Assembly: GCA_903927755.1 (NCBI GenBank)
Contig: CAIYOD010000042.1
Span: 62,001-126,000 of the forward strand
Length of the DNA: 64,000 bases
Reading direction: 5' to 3'
Source: an uncultured Thermoleophilia bacterium
Lineage (GTDB): Bacteria; Actinomycetota; Thermoleophilia; UBA2241
Shown: positions 55,291 to 64,000 of the stretch, one piece after another
Numbering within the stretch: position 1 is the stretch's first letter
Layout of the letters: each line of letters starts with the position of its first letter
The notes under the pieces: model-generated
Databases searched by the model: none
Seen by the model: the letters and a program-made list of their open reading frames with translations, nothing else
What the model was told of the DNA's origin: nothing
Translations under genes and position numbers: made by a program

Positions 55291-57294
55291 TCAGACCGCC
55301 TCGTCCAGCGCCTGCTCGAACTGGCTGGCGTAGAGGTCGTGGTAGAAGCCGTTCGCGGCCATGAGCTCTTCGTGGCTGCCCTGCTCGATGATCGCGCCCT
55401 TGTCCATGACCAGGATGATGTCGGCGCCGCGGATGGTGCTCAGCCGGTGGGCGATGACGAAGCTGGTGCGCTCCCGCATGAGCTCCGCCATGGCCTGCTG
55501 GATGAGCACCTCGGTGCGGGTGTCCACGGAGCTGGTGGCCTCGTCGAGGATCAGGATGTCCGGGTCGGCCAGGAACGCCCGCGCGATCGTCAGCAGCTGG
55601 CGCTCGCCCTGCGAGACGTTGGTGGCGTCGTCGTCGAGCACCGTGTCGTAGCCGTCGGGGAGCGCGCGCACGAAGTGGTCGACGCGCGCCGCCTTGGCCG
55701 CCGCACGGATCTCGTCCTCGGTGGCGCCCTCGCGCCCGTAGGCGATGTTGTCTCGGATGGTGCCGCTGAACAGCCAGGTGTCCTGCAGCACCATGCCGAA
55801 CAGGCGGCGCAGGTCGCTGCGGCTGATGTCGCGGGTCTCGACGCCGTCGACGAGGATGCGGCCCTCGTCGATGTCGTAGAAGCGCAGCAGGAGGTTGACC
55901 AGGGTCGTCTTGCCGGCGCCGGTCGGTCCGACGATGGCGACGGTCTCGCCCGGTTGCACATCGAGCGTGAGATCGGTGATGAGGGGCGCGTCGGGGACGT
56001 AGCGGAACGACGCGTGCTCCAGCTCGATGTGCCCGCGCGTGTGCTCGAACTGGACGCACGCGGCCGGGTCGGGCGTCTCCTCCGCCTCGTCGAGCAGCTC
56101 GAAGATGCGCTCGGCCGACGCAGCCGTGCTCTGCAGCACGTTCATGATGCCGGCCACCTGCGTGATCGGCATCGTGAACTGGCGCGAGTACTGGATGAAC
56201 GCCTGTACGTCGCCGAGCGAGATCCGGCCGGTCGCCACCATCAGCCCGCCGACGACGGCGATGGCCACGTAGTTCAGGTTCATGACCGAGTTCATCACCG
56301 GCATGATGATCCCGGAGATGAACTGCGCCTTGAAGCTCGCCTGGTAGAGCTCCTCGTTCTGCGCGTCGAACGTGGCGATCGCCTGCTCCTGGCGGCCGAA
56401 CACCTTGACCACGTTGTGGCCGGTGAACATCTCCTCGACGTGGCCGTTGAGGTCGCCGGTGGTCTCCCACTGCTTGGCGAACTGCTTCTGCGAGCGCTTG
56501 GCGATGATCACGATGATCACCACCGAGATCGGCACGACCAGCACCGAGATCAGGGCCAGCAGCCAGCTGATGGTGAGCATCATGATGAGCACGCCGATGA
56601 TCGTCAGCGCCGACGTGATGATCTGCGTGAGGCTCTGTTGCAGCGACTGCGAGATGTTGTCGATGTCGTTGGTCATGCGGCTCAGCACGTCGCCGCGCGG
56701 GTGATCGTCGAAGTACTTGAGGGGAAGGCGTGCCAGCTTCTCGTCCGCCTGCCGCCGCAGCCGGTAGATGGCGCGCTGCGCGACGCCGGCCATCAGATAG
56801 GACTGCATCCACTGGAACAGCGCGCTCACCAGGTACACGCCGGCGAGCAGAGCCAACGTGCGCGCGAGAGCGTCGAAGTCGATGCCCTCACCGGGGTTCA
56901 GCGGCATGCTGCTGATCATGTCGGCGATGCGGTCCTGGCCCTGGGCACGCAGCCCCGCGACCGCCTGCTCTTTGGTCGTGCCGGCCGGGATCTGCCCGTT
57001 GACGACGCCCTCGAAGAGGATGTTGGTCGCGTTGCCGAGGATCTTCGGCCCGACAACGGCGAACGCCACGCTGGCCACGGCCAGCAGCACCACCATGATG
57101 AGGAGGGTGCGCTCCGGGCGGAGCTCGCCGACGAGCCGGCGCATGGTGCCCTTGAAATCCTTGGCCTTGGCAGTCGGCTGCGTGAGCGCGTGGCCGCCGG
57201 GCCCGCCGGGGCCGGGCCCCTGGGGTCCGCCCGGTCGCTTCGGGGCTCCGCCTTGCGGCCCGCCCGCCTGAGGCTTGTTCTCAGACGCGCTCAA
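55291..57294 (-). CDS. ABC transporter ATP-binding/permease protein (multidrug/lipid type)
   Basis: TTG start 57294 overlapping upstream stop (TTGA) with GGAGGG upstream; Walker A VGPTGAGKTTLVNLL, signature VSQGERQLLTIARAFL, Walker B ILILDEATSSVD. Confidence 0.9.
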   Translation of the reverse strand: MSASENKPQAGGPQGGAPKRPGGPQGPGPGGPGGHALTQPTAKAKDFKGTMRRLVGELRPERTLLIMVVLLAVASVAFAVVGPKILGNATNILFEGVVNGQIPAGTTKEQAVAGLRAQGQDRIADMISSMPLNPGEGIDFDALARTLALLAGVYLVSALFQWMQSYLMAGVAQRAIYRLRRQADEKLARLPLKYFDDHPRGDVLSRMTNDIDNISQSLQQSLTQIITSALTIIGVLIMMLTISWLLALISVLVVPISVVIIVIIAKRSQKQFAKQWETTGDLNGHVEEMFTGHNVVKVFGRQEQAIATFDAQNEELYQASFKAQFISGIIMPVMNSVMNLNYVAIAVVGGLMVATGRISLGDVQAFIQYSRQFTMPITQVAGIMNVLQSTAASAERIFELLDEAEETPDPAACVQFEHTRGHIELEHASFRYVPDAPLITDLTLDVQPGETVAIVGPTGAGKTTLVNLLLRFYDIDEGRILVDGVETRDISRSDLRRLFGMVLQDTWLFSGTIRDNIAYGREGATEDEIRAAAKAARVDHFVRALPDGYDTVLDDDATNVSQGERQLLTIARAFLADPDILILDEATSSVDTRTEVLIQQAMAELMRERTSFVIAHRLSTIRGADIILVMDKGAIIEQGSHEELMAANGFYHDLYASQFEQALDEAV

Positions 57295-59024
57295 GCCGCG
57301 CCCTCCGCGCCGAGCTGCGAGGTCACGATCTCGCGGTAGGTCTCGCTGGTCTGCAGCAGCTCCTCGTGCGTGCCTATGCCGGCGATCGTGCCGTCGTCGT
57401 CGAGCACGACGATCTGGTCGGCGTGCATGATGGTGCCGACGCGCTGCGCGACGATGATCACGGTCGCGTCCGCCGTGTGCTTGTGCAGCGCCGCGCGCAG
57501 CTTGGCGTCCGTGCTGAAGTCGAGGGCGGAGAAGCTGTCGTCGTAGATCTGGATCTTCGCCTGCTTGGCCAGCGCCCGGGCGATGGCGAGGCGCTGGCGC
57601 TGGCCGCCGGAGACGCTGGCGCCGCCTTGGGCGACGTGCGTCTCCAGGCCCTCCGGCATCTCCTGGACGAAGTCGCGTCCCTGGGCGATCTCGAGGTAGT
57701 GCCAGAGCCGCTCCTCGGCCGCCTCGTCGTCGCCGTGGCGCAGGTTGTCCGCCACTGAGCCGCTGAAGAGGAACGACTTCTGCGGCACGAGGCCGATCCT
57801 GCGCCACAAGTCCTGCTGCGAGAGCTCGCGCACGTCCACCCCGTCCACGAGCACTGCGCCGCCCGTCACTTCGTAGAAGCGTGGGATGAGGCTGATCAGC
57901 GTCGTCTTGCCGCTGCCGGTGCTGCCGACGATGGCGGTGGTCTCGCCCGGCCGCGCCGTGAACGTGATGCCGCTCAGCACCGGCTCCTCGGCGCCCGGGT
58001 AACGGAACTCCACGTCGCGGAACTCGACGAGGCCGGCCTCGGGCACGTCCTGGGCCGGCCGCTCCGGGTCGACGATGCTCGGCTCGACGTCGAGCACCTC
58101 CATGATGCGCTGCGCCGAGACGGCGGCGCGTGGCACCATGACGAACATGAACGTCGCCATGAGCACCGAGAACAGGATCATGAAGACGTACTGCAGGAAG
58201 GCGGTGAGGTCGCCGATGGGCATGCTGCCGTCGGCGATCTGCTTGCCGCCGAACCACATGATAGCGATGGTCGTGAAATTCATGATGAGCGTGACGGCCG
58301 GGAACACCATCGCGAACAGCCGCCCGACCTTGAGTGAGGTGTCGGTCAGGTCCTGATTGGCGACGTCGAAGCGCTTCTCCTCGTACACGGTCCTGTCGAA
58401 GGCGCGGATCACGCGCACGCCGCTCAGGAACTCGCGCGTCACCTGGTTGATGCGGTCGATCTTCTTCTGCATGGACATGAACAGCGGCGTCGCCCGCGAG
58501 ATCACGAGACCGATGAAGACGCCCATGATGGGGATCGCCACCAGGATGACGGTCGAGAGTGTGACGTTGAGGCGCAGGGCCATGATCACACCGCCGATGG
58601 CCATCATCGGCGCCATGAGCACCACGTTGAGCATCATCAGGACCACCATCTGCACCTGCTGCACATCGTTGGTCGTGCGCGTGATGAGCGACGGCGCGCC
58701 GAAGCGGTTGACCTCGGCCTGGGAGAACTTCTGGACGCGGCGGAAGAGCGCCCCGCGCGTGTCGCGGCCGAGCGACATTGAGGTCTTGGAGCCGAAGTAC
58801 ACGGAGGCGATGGCGGCGAGCGCGGAGATGAGCGTGACGCCGAGCATCACGGCGCCGACCTGGAGGATGTAGGCGGTGTCTCCCTTGACGACGCCGTTGT
58901 TGATGATGTCGGCGTTGAGCGTCGGCAGGTAGAGGTTGGCGATCACCTGCGAGAGCACCAGCAAGGTCACGAGTGCGATGAGCCAGCGGTAGGGGCGCAG
59001 GCCCGCGCGAAGGAGGCGGATCAC
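57291..59024 (-). CDS. ABC transporter ATP-binding/permease protein
   Basis: GTG 59024 overlapping MarR stop (GTGA); Walker A VGSTGSGKTTLISLI, signature VSGGQRQRLAIARALA, IQIYDDSFSALD. Confidence 0.9.
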   Translation of the reverse strand: MIRLLRAGLRPYRWLIALVTLLVLSQVIANLYLPTLNADIINNGVVKGDTAYILQVGAVMLGVTLISALAAIASVYFGSKTSMSLGRDTRGALFRRVQKFSQAEVNRFGAPSLITRTTNDVQQVQMVVLMMLNVVLMAPMMAIGGVIMALRLNVTLSTVILVAIPIMGVFIGLVISRATPLFMSMQKKIDRINQVTREFLSGVRVIRAFDRTVYEEKRFDVANQDLTDTSLKVGRLFAMVFPAVTLIMNFTTIAIMWFGGKQIADGSMPIGDLTAFLQYVFMILFSVLMATFMFVMVPRAAVSAQRIMEVLDVEPSIVDPERPAQDVPEAGLVEFRDVEFRYPGAEEPVLSGITFTARPGETTAIVGSTGSGKTTLISLIPRFYEVTGGAVLVDGVDVRELSQQDLWRRIGLVPQKSFLFSGSVADNLRHGDDEAAEERLWHYLEIAQGRDFVQEMPEGLETHVAQGGASVSGGQRQRLAIARALAKQAKIQIYDDSFSALDFSTDAKLRAALHKHTADATVIIVAQRVGTIMHADQIVVLDDDGTIAGIGTHEELLQTSETYREIVTSQLGAEGAA

Positions 59025-59578
59025 AGTGCCGCCTCGCTGCCGCCGGCGCCGGCCTCGCGGGTCGCCGAGGCGCGCTCGATGGTCGCGGAGAGCGCGTCGA
59101 GCAGGCGCGCCAGGTCCCGGCGGTCGTCGTCGGGGAGCGTCCCGATGGTCGCGTTGACGTACTCGGCGGCGGCCGCGCGCATCCGCTTCTCCAGCGCCCG
59201 GCCGGCGTCCGTGAGCTCGACTCTCGTGAGCCGGGCGTCCGTGGCGTCGGGTCGGCGCAGCACGAGCCCTGCCTTCTCCATAGAGTGGAGCATCTTCGTC
59301 AGGGTCGGGGGCGCCACGTAGAGGGCCTTGGCCAGGTCCCGCTGCGTGATGCCGTCGTTGGCGATCAGCACGCGCAGGCACATCGCCTGGCCGGGGTGGA
59401 TGCCGTGGTCGGCGAGGGCCTGCATCATCAGCCGTCGGTGCAGCCGCAGGGTGCCGATGAAGGCGCGGAACGCCGCCGACGAGAGGTCGTCGACGCCGTC
59501 AAGCGATCGGGGCAGAGCTGGCAGTGGGGGGTGGGTCAACGGCGCTCCCGGGTTCGTATCGCCGGGGAAGGTTAGCAC
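59021..59578 (-). CDS. MarR family transcriptional regulator (true start possibly TTG 59539)
   Basis: HGIHPGQAMCLRVLIANDGITQRDLAKALYVAPPTLTKMLHSMEKAGLVLRRPDATDARLTRVELTDAGR. Confidence 0.9.
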   Translation of the reverse strand: MLTFPGDTNPGAPLTHPPLPALPRSLDGVDDLSSAAFRAFIGTLRLHRRLMMQALADHGIHPGQAMCLRVLIANDGITQRDLAKALYVAPPTLTKMLHSMEKAGLVLRRPDATDARLTRVELTDAGRALEKRMRAAAAEYVNATIGTLPDDDRRDLARLLDALSATIERASATREAGAGGSEAAL

Positions 59579-59598
59579 GCAAATGATTAGCTGGCAAA
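59572..59598. promoter_or_regulatory. Two putative MarR operator sites TTAGCnnGCAAA spaced 15 bp
   Basis: TTAGCACGCAAA (59572-59583) and TTAGCTGGCAAA (59587-59598), pseudo-palindromic. Confidence 0.6.
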
Positions 59599-59618
59599 CG
59601 AACCACAGACTCGCCCCT

Positions 59619-59637
59619 GCGAGGTTCCTAACCTCGC
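59619..59637. promoter_or_regulatory. Perfect palindrome GCGAGGTT-CCT-AACCTCGC in divergent intergenic region
   Basis: 8-bp perfect inverted repeat with 3-nt spacer. Confidence 0.5.
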
Positions 59638-59705
59638 GCCGGGGTAGGTATCCTTGATAAGGGTCTTGCCGGTTCCTGAGGAATCCCCGAGTACTGATCG
59701 AGACG

Positions 59706-60896
59706 ATGGCTGCTGCAGTGACGACAGACCGGGCCGAGGCCCGCAGGCGGCGGCGCCGAGCGGCGCTGCGGCTGGCGCTGCGCTACGCTCTGATCTATGC
59801 CGTCGTCGCCATCGCATGGATCGTCCTCTCCGACCGGATCCTGGCCTGGCTGACGCTGTCGCACGACGTCGAGCTGGCCCTGTCGTTGCTCAGGGGAGTC
59901 GGCTTCGTCATCGTCACCTCGGGGCTGCTCATGGTGCTGGGATGGCGGTACTTCCAGAGACTCGAGGCCTCGCAGGAGCGCTACACACGGCTGTTCGAGA
60001 ACGCCGTGGAGGGGCTCACCGTGTTCCGGATCGTCCGTGACCGCGATGACAAGGTCATCGACCTCGAGGTGGTGGACATGAACCCGACGCAGCGGACGCG
60101 TACCGGGCTGACGCGGCAGGAGGCCGTCGGCAGGCGGCTGAGCCGGCCCGACGGCCTCGACGAGCGGACGCGCTCGTATCTGGAAGTGGTCGCGAGCGCG
60201 GCCGATGCGGGCGCGTTCGCCCGCTCCGAGCTCTACGTGGAGAGCGAGGACGCCTACGAGCTCCTCGAGGCGTACCCGATCGGCCGCGACCGCTGGGCGC
60301 TCGCCGCCCAGGACATCAGCGGCGTCCGCCACGCGGAGCGGGCCCTCCGGCGGCAGGAGGAGAGCATCCGCCGTGCCTACGTCGACGTGCTCGACGCGGT
60401 CACCGGCGGCAAGCTGATCCTGCTCACCGACGAGGAACTGCGCGGCCAGCTGGGTGTGCCGCTCATGGAGCCGGTGCCCGTGACGGCGCCGCGCGAGCTC
60501 GCGGAGGCCCGCGGCGTGATCGCCCGGACGGCTGCGGAGCACTTCCCCGGCTGGACGTCGGGTGTGGATGTGCGCACTCCCGTCGGCGAGGCGCTCGTCA
60601 ACGCGCTGCGTCATGCGGGCGGCGGCAGCTACCAGATCTTCACGCGCGACGACAAGCTGCAGGTGCTCGTACGTGACGATGGCCCGGGGATCGACTTCCG
60701 CATGCTCCCCCGGGCCACTCTGCAGCGTGGGTTCTCGACCGCCGCGAGCCTCGGCATGGGATTCACGATCATGCTGCAGGTGTGCGAGCGGGTGCTGCTC
60801 AGCACGCGTCCGGGGCGCACGTCCGTGGTGCTCGAGTTCGCCGACCGCCCGGCGCTGGCGGAGAGCCTGGCGGCCCTGGAGGTCAGGGCCACGTAG
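59706..60896 (+). CDS. Membrane PAS protein with RsbW-like HATPase (no recognised HisKA)
   Basis: 396 aa; two TMs, PAS (LFENAVEGLTVFRIV), VGEALVNALRHAGG, VRDDGPGIDF, SLGMGFTIM. Confidence 0.85.
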   Translation: MAAAVTTDRAEARRRRRRAALRLALRYALIYAVVAIAWIVLSDRILAWLTLSHDVELALSLLRGVGFVIVTSGLLMVLGWRYFQRLEASQERYTRLFENAVEGLTVFRIVRDRDDKVIDLEVVDMNPTQRTRTGLTRQEAVGRRLSRPDGLDERTRSYLEVVASAADAGAFARSELYVESEDAYELLEAYPIGRDRWALAAQDISGVRHAERALRRQEESIRRAYVDVLDAVTGGKLILLTDEELRGQLGVPLMEPVPVTAPRELAEARGVIARTAAEHFPGWTSGVDVRTPVGEALVNALRHAGGGSYQIFTRDDKLQVLVRDDGPGIDFRMLPRATLQRGFSTAASLGMGFTIMLQVCERVLLSTRPGRTSVVLEFADRPALAESLAALEVRAT

Positions 60897-60908
60897 AGCG
60901 CGTGCGCC

Positions 60909-62282
60909 TCAGCCTGTCCCGGTGACGTCGGTCACGAACTCCCGGAACGCGGCGACGTAGGCAGCGACGTCAGCGCGGGTCGCGGCCACCGACAGTGCCG
61001 GACCGGCCGTGCTGATCGCCTCCCACACGCCGCGGTTCGCGAGGCAGAGCCGGAGCAGGGCGTTGAGCTCCGGCTGCTCGTCGGCATCGGCCTCCGCGGC
61101 GTTCCGAGCGAGGCGACCGCCGAAGCTGATCCCCGAGCGCGGCCCGAGTCGCTGGACCTTCCAGGGCAGTCCGGCCTCTGCCACGACGGCTTCCAGGCGA
61201 TCGGCCAGCTCGGCGCCGAGGGCGGAGGCGTGCTTGTAGGCGTCCGGCGTGAGCACCTCGGTGAGTGCCGCCCGCGCCGCCGCCATGCTGAGGGCGTTGG
61301 CGAACAGCGTGCCGCCGGTGGCGAGCTCTCCCGGCCGGCCGGTCAGGCTCTCGCCGCGCTCGAAAGCCTCGCAGAGCTCGGCCGTCATGCCGTAGGCGCC
61401 CAGCGGCAGTCCGCCGCCGACCGCCTTGCCGACCACCACCGCGTCCGGCTCCAGCCGCCACTTCTCGGCCAGTCCGCCGGGCGCGCAGATGAGCGTGTGC
61501 GTCTCGTCCAGCAGGAGTATCGTCCCGGACGCTCGCGTGAGCTCGCGCAGGGCGTCGTGGAAGCCGGGCTCGGGGAGCACGACGCCCTCGTTGGTGAGCG
61601 CCGGCTCGGTGAACACGCAGGCGTGGTCGCCGGCGGCGAGGACGCGCTCGAGCGCGCCGACGTCGTTGAAGCCGATCACGTCGATGTCGCGGTCCGCGGC
61701 CGGCGTCAGGCCGAGGTACGAGAGCCGGCCCTCTCCGGCGAACGCCGTCAGCATCTCGTCGCCGTGACCGCCGTAGTTGCCGGTGAACGTGAGGACCTTG
61801 CGCCGGCCGGTGGCGTGACGGGCCAGCCGGATCGCCTCCGTGTTGGCCTGGGAGGCCGAGAGGGTGAACTGCCAGGAGGGGAGCTTCCAGCGGCGGGCGA
61901 GCTCCTCGGCCACCACCAGCGCGTCCCTGGTCGGCAGCATGAACTGGGAGCCGGCGGCCACGCGCCGCTGCACGGCGCGCACGACCGGCTCCGGGTCGAT
62001 GCCGCAGAACGTGCTCTTGTCCCCGACGTTGGTGTCCAGGAAGCGGATGCCGTCGGCGCAGGTGAAGTGCGCGCCGTGCCCCTCGTCGATCCAGACGGGC
62101 GGGTGGGCGAAGTAGCTCGCCATCCAGCTCATGGGCACGCCGTGCGGCATGTGCGCCCGGGCGCGCTCGCGCAGTTGCAGGCAGCGCGGGTGCGTGCTCG
62201 CATAGCGCTCGCTCTCACGCAGCCACAGCTCGTCTGTGCGCCTGGGATCGACGCCCGCCCGTTCGTCCATGTGGCGGACCAT
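60909..62282 (-). CDS. Class III PLP-dependent aminotransferase (GSA aminomutase-like)
   Basis: 457 aa; TLSASQANTEAIRLARHATGRRKVLTFTGNYGGHGDEML, LLLDETHTLICAPGGL, VVVGKAVGGGLPLGAYG. Confidence 0.9.
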   Translation of the reverse strand: MVRHMDERAGVDPRRTDELWLRESERYASTHPRCLQLRERARAHMPHGVPMSWMASYFAHPPVWIDEGHGAHFTCADGIRFLDTNVGDKSTFCGIDPEPVVRAVQRRVAAGSQFMLPTRDALVVAEELARRWKLPSWQFTLSASQANTEAIRLARHATGRRKVLTFTGNYGGHGDEMLTAFAGEGRLSYLGLTPAADRDIDVIGFNDVGALERVLAAGDHACVFTEPALTNEGVVLPEPGFHDALRELTRASGTILLLDETHTLICAPGGLAEKWRLEPDAVVVGKAVGGGLPLGAYGMTAELCEAFERGESLTGRPGELATGGTLFANALSMAAARAALTEVLTPDAYKHASALGAELADRLEAVVAEAGLPWKVQRLGPRSGISFGGRLARNAAEADADEQPELNALLRLCLANRGVWEAISTAGPALSVAATRADVAAYVAAFREFVTDVTGTG

Positions 62283-62289
62283 AGCAGGC

Positions 62290-62709
62290 TCAGCGCGCGC
62301 GCATCCGATTGCCCCGGGCCTCGTGCTCCACCTCGGCGATGCCGAGCGCCTCGAGGACCGGCGGGACGTAGTTGGCGAAGCGTCCGCGCAGGCCCTTCTT
62401 GAGACCGTACCATCCGCCGACCGGGTTACCCGGGGATCTGCCCCATGCCTCGACGGTGCCCTCCGCGGCCGGCTTCTGCTCGTCGGCGCTGCCCAGTGGC
62501 ACCCAGTCGCCCGCCTGCACCAGCATCTCTCGCAGGTCCTCGATGCAGCGCAGCTGGTAGCGGAGCTCGGTCTTGCCGACGATCACGACGAGCGCCGGCG
62601 GGTCCGCCGTCTCGTCGCGGTAGGCCTGGTACTCGGACTTGCCCGGTGGCGTGGTGAGGGTCCACGGGTCTTCCCGCGTCCCCGTTCCTCGTGTCTGTGC
62701 GTTGCTCAT
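62290..62709 (-). CDS. Conserved hypothetical protein
   Basis: 139 aa; DPWTLTTPPGKSEYQAYRDE, LVVIVGKTELRYQLRCIEDLREML, GTVEAWGRSPGNPVGGWYGLKKGLRGRFANYVPP. Confidence 0.75.
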   Translation of the reverse strand: MSNAQTRGTGTREDPWTLTTPPGKSEYQAYRDETADPPALVVIVGKTELRYQLRCIEDLREMLVQAGDWVPLGSADEQKPAAEGTVEAWGRSPGNPVGGWYGLKKGLRGRFANYVPPVLEALGIAEVEHEARGNRMRAR

Positions 62710-62795
62710 GAGTGCTCCAGTGTCCGTGAAGGCCGGCGGCGAAGTCCCTCCGGCCGTGCCCTGGGTCTTCCCGCCGCGTCGGCTCGAGTATCCTT

Positions 62796-63977
62796 GTGGC
62801 GGTGACCGCCCTGCCGCTCAAACGACTGGACCCCCCGCCGGACGTCGCCGCCGGCCCGCAGGTGGCCGCCGCGCCGACGGCGGGCGCCGCGGGCTCGCCG
62901 GAGAGCGTCTCCGCCCTGCGCCGGGTCGACGACCTCATCACTCGGCTGCGGCCTGACCGTATGCGCGTCGCCCGGCGCGCGGCCCGCCCGCGTCCGCTCC
63001 TGGTCGGGCTCCTCGCGCTGGCGCTGCTCGCCCTCGCCCTTTCCGCCTGCGGCGGGGGCGAGGGCGCCTCCACCGCTGCTCCGCCCGCGTCTCCCGCGCT
63101 CTCGGCGCCGGCCACGTCCGTGCCGCCTTCGCCGGTCGCGTCCGCGAGCGCCGCCGCGTCCGCGAGCGCCGCCGCGTCCGCGAGCGCCGCCACATCCGCC
63201 ATCCCCACAGAACTCGCCCGGCAGTTCCCCGCTCCGTCCGGTCGGCTCGACCTGCAGGTGACGGCCAGGGGCGATTGGGACGGCGTCCCCGTGCGGCACG
63301 TGACCTACCGAAGCGACGGCGCCGTGGTCACCGCCACGCTGTCGCTGCCGGCGGGAGAGGGGCCGTTCCCGGCCGTGCTCTACGCGCCGGGGGTCAGCTG
63401 TTCGCGAGACATGTTCGCCGCCGACGTCGCGGCCCTGCAGCGGGACGGCATCGCGGCGCTGGCGGTCGACCCGCCCGACGGCCGCGACCCCTTCGTCCGC
63501 CCCATCTCTGCCGACGCGGAGGACGCCGCCGAGGCGCATGTCCGGTACGTCACCGACCTTCGCCGAGGGCTCGATGTGCTGCGCTCATTGCCGGAGGTCG
63601 ACGACGGCAGCCTCGGCTACGTCGGCTACAGCTGGGGCGGCTTCGTGGGCGGCTACCTCGCCGGCTTGCAGGAGCCCGTTCGGGCTTATGTCCTCACCTA
63701 TGCCGGCGCCGACTGGGTAGGCGCCGACCCGACGGCGGCGGACGGCTTCGCCGCCGACCCCGCCGCGGCGGTCGGCGCCGCGCTTCCCGGCGCCTACCTC
63801 TTCATCGCCGGGGTGGACGACCCGCTGTTCTCCCGCGCGAGCGTCACGCGCTACGCCCGCGCCGCGAGCGGGAGCACGCGCCTGGAGTGGCTCCCGGGCG
63901 GTCACGGCGATTACTGGGCCGCTCCGGGGAGCGCGGCGCCGCAGGTGCACCGCGTCTGGCTCGAACGCCGCCTCTGA
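62796..63977 (+). CDS. Alpha/beta hydrolase (dienelactone hydrolase-like); lipoprotein if initiated at ATG 62961
   Basis: Lipobox-like LALSAC after MRVARRAARPRPLLVGLLALALLALALSACGGG; GYVGYSWGGFVGGYL; GVDDPLFSRASV; DRDxH-like GGHGDYW. Confidence 0.8.
   Translation: MAVTALPLKRLDPPPDVAAGPQVAAAPTAGAAGSPESVSALRRVDDLITRLRPDRMRVARRAARPRPLLVGLLALALLALALSACGGGEGASTAAPPASPALSAPATSVPPSPVASASAAASASAAASASAATSAIPTELARQFPAPSGRLDLQVTARGDWDGVPVRHVTYRSDGAVVTATLSLPAGEGPFPAVLYAPGVSCSRDMFAADVAALQRDGIAALAVDPPDGRDPFVRPISADAEDAAEAHVRYVTDLRRGLDVLRSLPEVDDGSLGYVGYSWGGFVGGYLAGLQEPVRAYVLTYAGADWVGADPTAADGFAADPAAAVGAALPGAYLFIAGVDDPLFSRASVTRYARAASGSTRLEWLPGGHGDYWAAPGSAAPQVHRVWLERRL
63138..63191. repeat. Three tandem 18-bp units GCGTCCGCGAGCGCCGCC
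   Basis: Exact in-frame repeats encoding ASASAA. Confidence 0.95.
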
Positions 63978-64000
63978 CGCGGTGTCGCCGTCGCCGCGGG

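Noticed and set aside
54367-57339. 990-aa plus-strand ORF
   Set aside because: Antisense to histidine kinase and ABC transporter genes with clear Walker and signature motifs.
57295-58257. N-terminal extension of the 988-aa minus ORF
   Set aside because: Lies in the wrong frame of the upstream ABC transporter; the real start is TTG 57294 overlapping the upstream stop.

Overview
High-GC (actinobacterial-like) chromosomal window of 64 kb with dense, mostly housekeeping/accessory metabolic genes. I recognise about 40 protein-coding genes. They include a 5'-truncated aldehyde dehydrogenase, rpiA, msrA, seven PLP-fold enzymes, a CotA-type multicopper oxidase, a radical SAM/B12 protein, an FGGY kinase, an MFS transporter, several sensor kinases, an HD-GYP response regulator, CapA, a peptide-binding protein and a MarR-ABC-ABC operon. 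No rRNA, tRNA, CRISPR array or transposase was recognised. The most unusual region is about 33.8-39.1 kb, a defence-like island. It starts with the remnant of a Type ISP restriction/modification gene (catalytic core missing, frameshifted). An AlbA_2/HATPase/HTH protein and a PIN-like (DUF4411) + XRE-ImmA/IrrE toxin-antitoxin pair follow. Three degenerate copies of the same ISP C-terminal segment bracket these two cassettes, which suggests repeated cassette insertion or duplication at the 3' end of one R-M gene. Other points of interest: a class II aldolase / class III aminotransferase fusion, an autotransporter-repeat (PATR-type) secreted protein with no barrel, tandem SGNH-like paralogs, a truncated cupin ORF with a strong RBS, tetraloop hairpins, and several operator-like palindromes. 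All family calls come from reading motifs by eye; no database search was run. Sequence alignments are by eye and approximate.
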